30,678 bases of DNA from contig CAJNOQ010001524.1 in NCBI GenBank assembly GCA_905250885.1, forward strand, positions 1-30,678, in the 5' to 3' direction. Of the stretch, positions 21,186-30,678 are shown piece after piece; position 1 is the first letter of the stretch, and each line of letters opens with the position of its first letter. A model generated the notes under the pieces. It worked only from the letters and a program-made list of their open reading frames with translations, did no database searches and was not told where the DNA came from. Origin of the DNA: Didymodactylos carnosus (lineage: Eukaryota > Rotifera > Eurotatoria > Philodinida > Philodinidae). Made by a program: the position numbers and the translations under genes.

Positions 21186-23385
21186 TCAGTTAAAAATTTT
21201 CATATGCGCCGTTTTCGTTCGAGTACTATTTATCGATGGTTTTTTTCGTTTATTTCGACTTCTATTTAATAACACTTTTGATGCAATATTAATACGAACA
21301 ATTTTTGACATTAATGTTGGTGGCATCGATGTAGTAGGAGTAGTAAACAATGGTTGTTCCATCCGATAATGTAGAGAATTGAATAGATACCATTGTTTAC
21401 AATCCATTGCCGTATAATTTAACATTTGTTGAACTTTAGCCAATGGTTGTCCTGGTTTTGGATGATTTGAAAGGCATAAAATTTCACGTAATAATGGATA
21501 TATATCTGTAATTAGAATATGATCATTTAAATGATGTTGTTTAAATGCGGGACCAAGAGCAAGAAAAGTTGAACGCATTGATACTATACGAGGATCATTA
21601 CTATGATCGGCAAACACTAGAAAAAATAGAAAATACGATAGAAAATAATAATATAAGAGAGAAAATATTAGCTACTAAATTTATTTTTTACATACTCAAC
21701 GGTTGTTTATCAGCACAATTCAATGTAATATTATTATTTCTATCGCATAAACGACGACTAAACGATAGATAATATTTACTTTTTGGTATGACAATAATTG
21801 GAGTAGTTTTAGAAATAATTGGTAAACGTAACCTTGTAGGAATATTATTTGTATTTGTATAAATTTTAACCTTATTACGAGGTATATATTTCAGTTTATT
21901 AAGTAAAATAGTGTAACTTGTTTCTAAAAATAAACCAGATATATACATCAATAAAGGGATCTAGGACAGTTGCTCGGGAGGACACTTGCACTCTAGGACT
22001 ATTACTCGCCAGGACACTTACTCGCTGAAGAAAATTTTGTGAATTTTGAGTTAAAAAATCCAGAATAAATTGTGGGAATTAATTCAATTACTTGTACTAA
22101 AACACTATATCCCAAATTGATGATCTTTATTAAATGATTAATTATAGTAAACGCTGGTTGAAAATCGACATCCAGACATTTATGACCAGTAGAAATGCAT
22201 CGGACGTTTGCTATCGTTATGAAGTTTCTCTTTCTTGTTTTTCGTTGACTATTGTGCTTCAATTTTTCAATCGTACAGAACACGGATATTTATTGTGTTA
22301 AAATATTATGAGGACTTGTTATCAAATTAATCCTACAATTTATTCTGCATTTTTTAACTCAAAATTCACAAAATTTTCTTCAGCGAGCAAGTGTCCTAGC
22401 GAACAACTATCCGGCTCCCCAATAAAGATTCTTTCGAGAAAAAAAAAACATACCTGATTTTGGATAAAGTACCAGACTTAAATGGGATTGTGTTTGAATT
22501 GCTGTATGATTTTTGAGTTCGACTCTTGGTATATAATTATATAAATAAATTGGTTTTGAACATTTCATATCTGTTAGACCATGGTCACCAATGACAAGCA
22601 AATTTAATTTGTCTATTAAATTTAGACGTTTTGTTTCTAATAAAATTTTACCGAGTAATCGATCGATTGTTGACATAATTCGTCGACCAGAATCTGAATC
22701 AACACCATCACTGGCCATTGTCCAATAGGGTTCATTAGCAAACGTCATCACAAAATTGGTACGATAATTTTCATCAGCTAAACTTTTTAAAATAGTTGGA
22801 ATTCGTCTTGATAATTGAAACAATGAGGCATCATCTTTTCTATATGGTTCAATAATATCTACTTTTCCTTTTCGACCAGTTTTAAAATTAAGAGGATCAA
22901 ATGGCCATTGAAATAGAAAGGAATATTCAAAAAGGAAAAATCATCAAAGAATTAATCAAACCATGAATTTTTAAAGTGGATGTCTTTCGAAAATTGTGCC
23001 TACGCGTATGTCCACCCACATTTTCATTTGTAATTGGAATTGGTTCGTAATTACTTCTATTTTTGAATATATTAGAATTTACTAAAATTGTATCGTCTAT
23101 TATACCATGATGTTCGACATGCAATCCAGTCATGATACTGAAAATATTTGGTACAGTTCCACCAAATTCACCATCTACCCATAATGCTTGTGAACCATAT
23201 TCTGAGATATATTTCAAATTTTTTAAACGATGTATCAATGGAAAATCCCATCGTAGTCCTTTAAAGCAAATGATAAATACAAGTGGACGTTTGTTGGATG
23301 ATGTTAATCGATCATGTATCGATAATGTCGAGTTGTTTATTAATAATAATAAAGTAATAAAACATTGAAGAAATAGTGACGACAT
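21186..23385 (-). CDS. ENPP-family (nucleotide pyrophosphatase/phosphodiesterase) protein with missing metal ligands; one frame break
   Basis: Exons 22454-23385, 21696-21923 and 21186-21616. The protein starts with a signal peptide (MSSLFLQCFITLLLLINNS) and follows the ENPP fold: PLVFIICFKGLRWDF, GGTVPNIFSIMTGL, LHVEHHGIIDD, LNLLVIGDHGLTDM, ADHSNDP, GPAFKQHH, ITDIYPLLREIL. About 530 residues, somewhat longer than ENPP4-7. The nucleophile position keeps Thr (Thr77). The first Zn-ligand Asp of the family DGFRWD motif is Lys42, and the family EPDxxGH motif reads EPYWTMA, losing Asp and His. The DH pair (GDHG) and a late His remain. Hydrolysis of phosphodiesters is therefore doubtful. The frame breaks at a run of five A (22929-22933, + strand): deleting one base would join both halves in the phase needed at 22454, while no GT...AG intron fits. 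It may be a sequencing error or a real lesion. Confidence 0.85.
21957..22419. mobile_element. 463-bp MITE with internally repetitive terminal inverted repeats, in an ENPP-like gene intron
   Basis: The 8-bp target duplication CAATAAAG is exact at 21949-21956 and 22420-22427. The ends are inverted repeats built of recurring AGGACACTTGCTCG-like units (ctaggacagttgctcg, aggacacttgcactc, aggactattactcg, aggacacttactcg on the left). A long stretch follows (CTGAAGAAAATTTTGTGAATTTTGAGTTAAAAAATC), paired at about 22345-22385. The intron 21924-22453 would be 59 bp without it, typical for this locus. No ORF of interest; hAT-like by duplication length. Confidence 0.85.
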
Positions 23386-24801
23386 ATTATTGCATACTCG
23401 ATGAAATGTATTCAGTTAAATTTTGAATAGTTGATGTCAAAATGGTCATATTTGAGCTCCTACATATAATTGTATTGTAATTAGTACTCTTTCCTTTCTC
23501 TATTAGAGATACGAGTTGAGTTGTCTATTCTCAAAAGATAACCTTGAGCAAGCTATTCATGAGCTAGTGTATCCAATCACCCATCCTACACCTATGTCAT
23601 GACATGCAGCATGAGTAATACTAGTGGTTTTCTCTAACGAGCAGACGTGTGGTTAGTGAGTGTGTAGAGAGCTTGATTAATTGAGTGAAGAAACTGTGAG
23701 TCAAACCGGTCTTCTAGCCAGAGTTACAGCTGATGTCTGATAACGATATGAATGACTATCTTCGAAAATTGTCAACTGTAGGAAGTATGTATTGTTCAAT
23801 GTTAGACTATTGACACTGATACTCGTCAGCATCCTACACCGACGCAAGTCTGTGTATTCTTCCTAATCTCAGAACTCATTTTTACTCATTTTTTTCGTTA
23901 TCTGAACTTTTGAATGATTTGTCAGACGGTTCGTCGAAAATCTTTTACACTTCTAGTCAAGATTTATTAGTCTTCTAATGAAAATTTCGAAATATGTATT
24001 GCACAACGAAGCAATTTTTTTTATTTTGGACAACTTTTTCTTGTCGAGATTTTCTTCTACATAGAGGTTGAATAGATAGGACAGCTTTAGACAGAAGTTA
24101 ACACTTGAGACTACAAGTTGTCTAGTTTTTTATTTCATTTTCCATTGAGAGAAAGAATTCTATACAATTCAAAATAGATTTTTCCTTTATATTTTATTGG
24201 TACTCCTCACAATAAGTCGAAAATCCAATAATATATGCGTTTTGAATTGTGAAAAACTCTTTGCTCACGAGAAAATTGAGATCGGGATTAAAAAATTAGA
24301 CTCTATCAACATGTAGTCTAAAGTATTAGCGACCCTAGTTTTTGAACATCTCCATGGAACACAATTCTTCCAAGATGTACGAACAAGCATTTGGTTACTG
24401 TTAAGGGGACATCCAATAAATGATGAGAGTTGGAGTCTTGAATAAAATTTTGCCCCTATACTATCATATTATCATTATTCGACGAGAGTCTGATTGAGAT
24501 CACATCTACTGAGACGGAAATAGCTTTCTGACAGGGTGAGACCTTAAGCAAGTCTGATGTAAAATCAGTAGCTAAAACTTACGTCTCTACACTGATATAA
24601 TGTCAGTTAGCCATAGTTTATCACGTATACACATGCAAACAATTCAACTGTTCAAAACTGTATGATTAATGAAAGTGATTGTCCTGCAATTGAAGATTAG
24701 AGAAAATATTTTTTTTACTAATATTAAATAGATTTTCTTTTCTTATAATATAAGGTCAAATGTCCTTGACATTGACTTTATTTGAATGATGTAACAGTGT
24801 G
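23386..24801. other. upstream region of the ENPP-like gene, no gene seen
   Basis: Contains the presumed promoter of the ENPP-like gene just past 23385, but no distinctive element. Further along, an imperfect inverted pair (ACAATTCAAAATAG near 24165 with CGTTTTGAATTGTG near 24238) is visible. No gene recognised. Confidence 0.45.
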
Positions 24802-24903
24802 ATGAAGCTGGTGGTGACAACAGCCGTCATCATTCTCAGTTCAATTTATTATCTAGAAAGAAGAAGAAAAAAACGTGAAGCGAATAAGAACAGTGGTGTG
24901 TGA
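24802..24903 (+). CDS. possible 33-residue single-pass membrane micropeptide or terminal exon
   Basis: ATG to TGA, 34 codons. The sequence starts MKLVVTTAVIILSSIYY and continues LERRRKKREANKNSGV. A hydrophobic stretch (about residues 3-17) is followed by a strongly basic tail, the layout of a small membrane micropeptide or of the last exon of a type I membrane protein. No other exon was recognised nearby. Such patterns occur by chance in AT-rich DNA, and no conservation can be tested here. Confidence 0.25.
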   Translation: MKLVVTTAVIILSSIYYLERRRKKREANKNSGV

Positions 24904-25761
24904 TAAAGATAAAAAGTTAAAATGAACATGTATATGCGACCAACACTCTCTTTATATAGATGTTCAGATTAGAAGATGTGAACATTATTAAATTAAAAAA
25001 GAAAATCAAACTACCTATAAGATTCTGGAATGGTGAAGGTCTGCTGGTATTATCTAATCAAAATTAATATCAAAAATTGAAATTAGATTGAAAGTAAATA
25101 ATGAAGCATAGCTTGTTCTGTAGACTGAATGTATAATTCTGTATTGAAACGTTAGAATTCGAACTGCATCTGCTTACAAAAAGACTTGCACATTTTACTT
25201 TGTATTAATCTCCTTATATATTAGAATTCAACTATTACTTGAAGCAGTATCAAATAATCATTAAACAGCAAGACATATTGGTAAATCTGAACATTTTGTT
25301 TGCTCACCTTTAGCAAAAATCACAGATAAATCAATATTTCGGTGAAACAGCTTTCTTTTTCTAAAACATGACTAATCATACATTACCTATTGAATTTACA
25401 GTAAGATTGATTGATGGCGTATTGGTTATGATGTGTTTTTGCAGCTAAATAGTTTAGCAACATGACAGGTATGTTTGAAATCATGATGCTACTGTGAGTG
25501 CCAATTTTCACTATACAGATGTAATATGTACTATTTAGATTCATAAAACGAATTCTAAAAGAAAAGATTCAGAGTTTTATGCAAATTTTTTACAAATGGT
25601 TAAAAATTACTGTTAGTTCATAAGAATTTTTCATATTCAGTCTCTGTCTCCCAAGTGATTACTACGGTTTGAGAAGTTTTTGTTTGCAAAGTATAAAAAA
25701 ATCTATTTAAGTTATATTTGAGAAGACGAGAGAGTTGATCATGGACATTTTTCAAAGAAAC
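24904..25761. other. AT-rich spacer, no gene seen
   Basis: Short open frames only; I see no motif, repeat or RNA gene. Confidence 0.5.
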
Positions 25762-26115
25762 CCTTTTGTAGAGTATTGAAAGAGCTTTCTTTTCATATAT
25801 AATGTAGACCGCAACCTAAGTTCTTTCATGATAAACACACAGAAACATTATCCGTCAGTATGCTTGAAAACATCACCCTTCAGTAGTAAAATCCCAAAAA
25901 GTGAGTGTTCGCACTTTCACCTAGAAATGAATCACCAGCCATTTTGTAGAGTTTCGAAAGAGCTTTCCTTTGATATATAATACAGACCGCAACCTAGGTT
26001 CTCTCATGGTGAAAGAACAGAAATACTATCGTGGACTATGCTGAAAAGATCATTTTTAACAGTAATATTGCAAAAACGTGGATGTTCGCAGTGTACGTAA
26101 CAGTTGAGCAATAGA
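25762..26115. repeat. 177-bp tandem duplication, two diverged copies
   Basis: Unit 1 begins CCTTTTGTAGAG at 25762 and unit 2 begins CCATTTTGTAGAG at 25939. Shared landmarks in order: GAAAGAGCTTTC, CATATATAAT/GATATATAAT, GACCGCAACCTA, TTCTTTCATG/TTCTCTCATG, GTATGCTTGAAAA/CTATGCTGAAAA, GTTCGCA. Copies differ by roughly one base in five. A weaker third partial unit may start near 26115. Confidence 0.8.
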
Positions 26116-28294
26116 TAGTTTTGTTCGCCGTTTAAAGCTGCATCGAATGGTATATAAGACTTTCCTTTAAACTTGTTGTATTCTGAGAAAATTACGAAAA
26201 AGGCCTAGGAATGGGCTCGCGGAGCTATTGTTCAAAGCTGATCGATTTTCTGACAGATATGAGGTCCGAAGGGGAACCAAGGCTGTAGAACCCCATAAAA
26301 TTGTACGCTCTTTCATTCTAGATATCTTTCGAGATGATCTGAAATGGGGCCGATCCTCGTTCTTATTGCACCCCGTCCTTTATGAAGAATATATCAATTC
26401 CAGCAAACTTTTTATTAAAGAATTTTCTTTAACTTTAGTAGAGCTGTCTGCCCGCTTGTATTGATTCTGAGTTTGTCGGAAAAGTATTATTATGAAATAG
26501 GATCATTTCTTCTAGGACAAAAGCATTATCAATTACTAGTCCTAAATTCAAAATGCAGGAAAGGACGACAAACATTAAGGCTAGTTTAGATTCTTATGAG
26601 AAAAATAAATAAAATAAAATTTCTTATCTCTCGTCTTTGATATTGTCTATTGAAAGAAAGTGACGTAGTGATGATAGAATAATAGAATTTTTCTTCTTTT
26701 TCAACTTCAGAGTTGATTCATGCTTGTGTCGATGATGACGAAAGCGTTACCGAAAGACTTAATAAGATTCTTGCCATGAAGTTGCAGATAGTGTTATTTC
26801 ACTTTTAAACATAAATTGTCTTATAAAAGTCTTTGTTAGATTGTGGTACAGTAATTTCTCATGTATGTAACAAAAGCTACTTAAATCTGCAAAAATCGGA
26901 GAACCGTCAGCGACGCTCATCTTTGAATCGGGACTTTTTAGCTTTTTAGAAAGAAAAAAATAACCGATAGCAGATTTGGCTTGTAAATTGCTGAAATGTT
27001 CAAAAAATTTGGAGCATATCATTTGCGAAATAACGTTGATAAACAACTTAGAAATATGCGTGGAAGTACTCGTCAGAGAATTATCAAGTCTTATCTATCT
27101 ACCACGTGTATTATCGTCCACAACATGCATACAAAAAATGATAACTTAACAAGAATTAATATAAACGCGTTGAGCGGTAAAAGGATCCAATTTCATGCAA
27201 ATTACCGATGATTTGGTGACATTTGGCTGCAGAATTTGTATGGTCTTTTTTTCCGTGTTAATTATGTTCTTGCTGTTTGCCCTCGGCTATGACTAGTTAT
27301 ATGAGTAATCTGGGCTTTCTAAACAAAAGTTGTTGGATGGTGTTGGTAGATGCAACCGGCGTCGAAATCATTCTCCTTGGATAAAACTGGAAAGTCTGAA
27401 GAGGGGTATAAACGGCATATACGAAACAACGAACTTGACGCCGACACTGGAAACTTTAGATTCAGTCTCACATTCATTTCGTGAAGTCATGCCTTGTTTT
27501 TGTAGTCTCTCATAATACAAGATCGATAGATTCTAAGATCGAAGATCGAGTGCGAAAATTGATCAAGCAGTTTTGATTGCTTGACTGAAAATCAGACATA
27601 TATCTTGATAACGAATCGAGTCTGGTGAGATAGTTCTTCTAGAAGAGGATTTCCTGATCTATACATATAGTGTTTAAGTTTGCTAAATTAGCATCATAAT
27701 GTCAAGAAGAATATGCATGCAAGCATAACATCGAATGCGTTGTTACAAACGACGTCCTATATGCAGTAAAGTGTTGTTGCTTCATCGCGTTGACAGTGAT
27801 GTCGTCTGTAATTATTCCAAAATTATCCTAAAAAGTATGGTCATGGAAACAGCGAAATAACCCTTTTTTTATACGGAGAATGCCTGTTTCACTCTTTCGA
27901 GCTTGAATTTTATATTTGTATGGAGTGATTCCGGCCATATGAACTAGAAATACAGGTATATTTGCTCCTTTCGCATTGTTAACGAGACCAAGGACTTTGT
28001 ATAGTAACTTAAACGGTATCAGTTAGTTCAAGATTTGCCAATGGTCATCTAGCATTTACAAATTATTAAATTTCGTGTACCGTAATCATCCGTGTAGAAT
28101 ATGTTTTTTTGCAATAAATGTAAATGTAACGGCTAAATCCTGTTGTTTCAGTAACACAGTAGCTGACAACATAAACACAAAGAAATTCTGATGCAGAAAT
28201 ACTATTTAACTGTACCGAACAACTATTAATCAATCATTTCAAACCGATGTTTAATGATCAACGTGTTGAAACATTTCAGGAAACGAATCCTGAT
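26116..28294. other. accessory-like region with unrecognised open frames
   Basis: Frames at 26228-26464 (+), 26759-27046 (-), 26996-27211 (+) and 27330-27515 (+) are open for 60-95 codons but match nothing I recognise. The 26200-26450 part is visibly less AT-rich than its neighbours, which may mark old coding or element-derived sequence. No initiation or splice context supports a gene. Confidence 0.35.
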
Positions 28295-28782
28295 CAGAGG
28301 TGCAACCAGTATCGGTCCGAATTATAACGCCGACCGGTATACCGGCATTAGTATGAAGTATAATTAGTCGGCTGATATTGCTAGTATTTTGCGGTACGAT
28401 ACGATATTTTTCGAAAAACATCGTGTAAATTCAGTTTATCTGTGACATATTTCTTCCACTAAAATTTCATTCCAATTGCTTGAACTTTGTTGGCTTATAT
28501 AAACTTCTTAATTTAAAAGATTGAATTGGATTGCTGTTTTAGTAAAAAAAAAGCGTGTGAAAAATCAGCTATACATAATCAAGGTGAAAAGAGTAATCTA
28601 TCCCTTTGATAACATAAAATAAGGTTCACAGTAAAGAAAAACAAGGAAAAAGTATTTGTATTTAGGCAAAATATAATAAAATAAGCCGGTACCGACCGGT
28701 GAACCGGTCACCGGTATATCGGCTGGTACCGGTACGAAGTTTATATACCGGTATCGCATTTTTGATACCGGTTACACCCCTG
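28295..28782. mobile_element. 488-bp hAT-like MITE rich in ACCGGT palindromes
   Basis: The exact 8-bp target duplication ATCCTGAT lies at 28287-28294 and 28783-28790. Termini: CAGAGGTGCAACCAGTATCGG on the left against CAGGGGTGTAACCGGTATCA on the right end read in reverse. Both subterminal regions are packed with ACCGGTATACCGG-like palindromes (about 28330-28350 and 28685-28765), GC-richer than the AT-rich core. No transposase. The - frame at 28662-28850 is a by-product of the element. Confidence 0.88.
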
Positions 28783-29602
28783 ATCCTGATATTGTCCGTT
28801 GCATTTAAATTAAAATTCCTTAAGAGCAACTGACCTCTTATCCAGAACATTTTTTGTCAACTCAACAATATACTGTTATCGTATCGTTAGAAACCGAGTA
28901 ACAGTATTGAAAATGTAGAATTCAGAAAATACATTATAAGACGCCCGCATAAACATGTTCATGTTAAAATGAGAGGTAAAATATTGATTAAAATGAGAGA
29001 AAAAGTTCACAAAAAAGATAATATAATAGAAGGACAACTCAGATCAACGAATCCACCGACAACGGAATTACGTTGTCAGAAGATCAAAAAGACAAGAAAA
29101 TGTTTTCCTCTTCTCTCCTTTTTTTGTTATAAAAGTTTAAAAAAGTATCGCATGCATGTTTCTAACCCGCAATTGATATTTTTCGATTGAAATCTTTTTC
29201 TATATTGATTGCGTAACATTGTCTACAGTGTGCTTCGCTTATTTTTTATTAATATCAAAAGTAGTTAAGCCTTTCACTACATACGTGGATAAGCAATTTA
29301 TTGAGTGTAAAAAATAGTAGATGTCTCAGGACGTTAAAATAAAAGTTTCGTAGGATTAAGAATTTCGAATTGGGTTTACGAATATCTAAACGGAAAATGA
29401 CTCTATCTCATACAATTGATGTTAATGATAAATGCACTTCCTCTCGTAATATACAAGTGTGCATCCTCCCGTTATTTGCGGCCTTGGTGGTAGATGTAAC
29501 GACATGGCTGACCGTCATGGTTATACTCGAATAAAAAGGAATAGAAATATTTAATAACATGATATTTTTCTTTTTTTTTATTCTTTTCTTCAGTCAATAT
29601 AA
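28783..29602. other. spacer, no gene seen
   Basis: A 73-codon lysine-rich + frame at 28969-29190 has no recognisable domain and is probably chance. No RNA gene or repeat noticed. Confidence 0.45.
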
Positions 29603-29983
29603 TGGTCTAACGGCCAAGAAAAAAAAAGTGCTTCCTTTCTTGATTCTTAGACGTTTTTTTGGGGCAGTTTTATTTTGCCTTAAATACATTGCAAAAGAAT
29701 TCTAATCAATAATTATCCATTCAAAATAAAATTGAGCTTGTAATGGGCTAAATGCACTTGGACTACACTTAGACTACATTAGTGCTTTAAACTTCTGTAT
29801 TTATTCAAATCACTAATGTAGTCTAAGTGTAGTCCAAGTGCATTTAGCCCATTACAAGCTCAATTTTATTTTGAATGGATAATTATTGATTAGAATTCTT
29901 TTGCAATGTATTTAAGGCAAAATAAAACTGCCCCAAAAATTCGACGGAATCCGTAGCAACGACATTGCATGGCCGTTAGATCA
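29603..29983. mobile_element. 381-bp foldback (Tourist-like) element with a perfect 129-bp inverted repeat
   Basis: Inner arms 29656-29784 and 29811-29939 are perfect reverse complements over 129 bp around a 26-base loop. Outside them the arms continue but are diverged, ending in TGGTCTAACGGCCA on the left and TGATCTAACGGCCA on the right read in reverse. The trinucleotide TAA flanks both sides (29600-29602 and 29984-29986), as in PIF/Harbinger-derived Tourist MITEs. Transcribed in either direction it would give a long perfect hairpin RNA. No ORF of its own; the 29890-30096 frame (-) merely runs through it. Confidence 0.85.
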
Positions 29984-30434
29984 TAATGTATATACAGAAC
30001 GAGTTCATTTATAATGTCATCGGTTTCTCCAATAAACGAACATGTTTTCAAAAAAGAGAACAAACAGAGAAAACAAAGAAAACAAAGCAAGCACAATAAC
30101 TATAAGCACATCCACAATTTTTTTTATTTCTTTTTATATCACCTTGAGTTGTTGTGTACGTATGTAAACATTTTTACTATAATAAAACATCAGAAGGTCA
30201 GAAAAGTTATATATTTATCTTTTTTTTCTATGTGTCACACTTCTTAAGCAACTTAGTGAAGGAAGTACTGCATTGAGGGCAGGGGGACACGTGTAGTTTT
30301 ACTGCTTTCACATGCATCCAAATTAATCTTGTGTTGGACAAAAGTGTCTAAAAATAAACCCATTATTTTGTTAATCATCGAATTATTTTATTGATTTACT
30401 TTGAATTACTTAGGGAGCATGTCAAAATGTATTC
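29984..30434. other. right-hand spacer
   Basis: An A/G-rich stretch near 30050-30090 (repeats of aaacaaag) and AT-rich DNA. No gene recognised. Confidence 0.45.
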
Positions 30435-30524
30435 CGGTCGGTCGGTCGCTATTCCGCTCTTCCTCTATTCCGCTCTTCCTCTATTCCTGTATTCCTCTAT
30501 TCCTCTATTCCGCTATTCCTGTAG
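30435..30524. repeat. GGTC microsatellite followed by a CTATTCC-type minisatellite
   Basis: A short (GGTC)3 run at about 30435-30447 leads into repeated, slightly varied units of CTATTCC plus GCTCTTCCT/TGTATTCCT/CTATTCCT to about 30524. Strand-asymmetric (C/T on +), probably length-variable. Confidence 0.85.
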
Positions 30525-30678
30525 TCCGCACACAACATTTCGTTTTATAAGAACATTTATATAGATGTATATATGAACTTCGTTTTCTTTTCTAATTTAA
30601 TCTGATTAAATTAATTTGATTATTTCTTCAGAGACAATTGACCGCTATGTTTCACAAGATTATTCTTTTATCAATCTA

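Noticed and set aside
23132..23368. + strand ORF of 78 codons
   Set aside because: Antisense to the first exon of the ENPP-like gene; no features of its own.
25762..26115. CRISPR-like repeat-spacer pattern
   Set aside because: Only two diverged long units, eukaryotic context; no short identical repeats with unique spacers anywhere in the window.
26228..27515. Cluster of unknown short genes on both strands
   Set aside because: Frames of 60-95 codons overlap antisense to one another, show no splice or start context, no domains; unsupported as genes.
28662..28850. - strand ORF with repeated TGDRFTGRYR-like text
   Set aside because: Produced by the ACCGGT palindromes of the MITE at 28295-28782 and runs past its end.
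1..30678. A linked operon-like or defence system
   Set aside because: The genes are intron-split, separately spaced and functionally unrelated; nothing suggests a coordinated system.

Overview
Eukaryotic, AT-rich (roughly two thirds A+T by eye) genomic DNA. It has intron-split genes, many introns of only 50-65 bp with GT...AG ends, and many small non-autonomous DNA transposons. The best guess at the host is a bdelloid rotifer or close relative. The main reason is a decayed gene at the left end that joins an ADP-ribosyltransferase domain to kinesin-light-chain-like TPR repeats, an architecture I know as expanded in bdelloids. The host is an inference from protein style; no rRNA or tRNA is present to confirm it.

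Layout. (1) About 90-2760, + strand: remnant of the ART-TPR gene, full of stops and frameshifts. Transposons have landed in it: a hAT-like element at 204-1132 which itself carries a second hAT-like element at 650-991, a 350-bp element at 1870-2219, and a 107-bp TIR element at its end. (2) 3852-10637, - strand: a complete 23-exon gene for an SGSM1/2-type protein (RUN plus TBC, small-G-protein signalling modulator). The exons sum to 3327 nt, exactly 1109 codons. A near-identical 224-bp repeat sits in two of its introns. (3) 12492-16948, - strand: a secreted or membrane protein with signal peptide, antistasin-like and Kunitz-like cysteine modules, an unrecognised domain and a possible short membrane anchor. 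A 781-bp inverted-repeat element sits in one intron. (4) 17500-18400: an inverted repeat and a short ORF vaguely like the TFIIS N-terminal bundle. (5) 18400-21180: very AT-rich, no gene seen. (6) 21186-23385, - strand: an ENPP (nucleotide pyrophosphatase/phosphodiesterase) family gene that has lost several metal ligands. It has one frame break, and a MITE sits in one intron. (7) 23386-30678: mostly non-genic, with a 33-codon membrane micro-ORF, a 177-bp tandem duplication, a hAT-like MITE (28295-28782), a Tourist-like element with a perfect 129-bp inverted repeat (29603-29983) and a minisatellite near the right edge.

The three better-preserved genes all lie on the - strand and have unrelated functions (Rab/Rap GAP signalling, protease-inhibitor-type surface protein, ectophosphodiesterase family), so no pathway links them. 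The unifying theme is transposon biology. At least five elements can be delimited to the base with target-site duplications, because they landed in recognisable gene sequence, in another element, or beside a clear TSD. The transposons near the three genes are in introns, while the dead ART-TPR gene has accumulated several.
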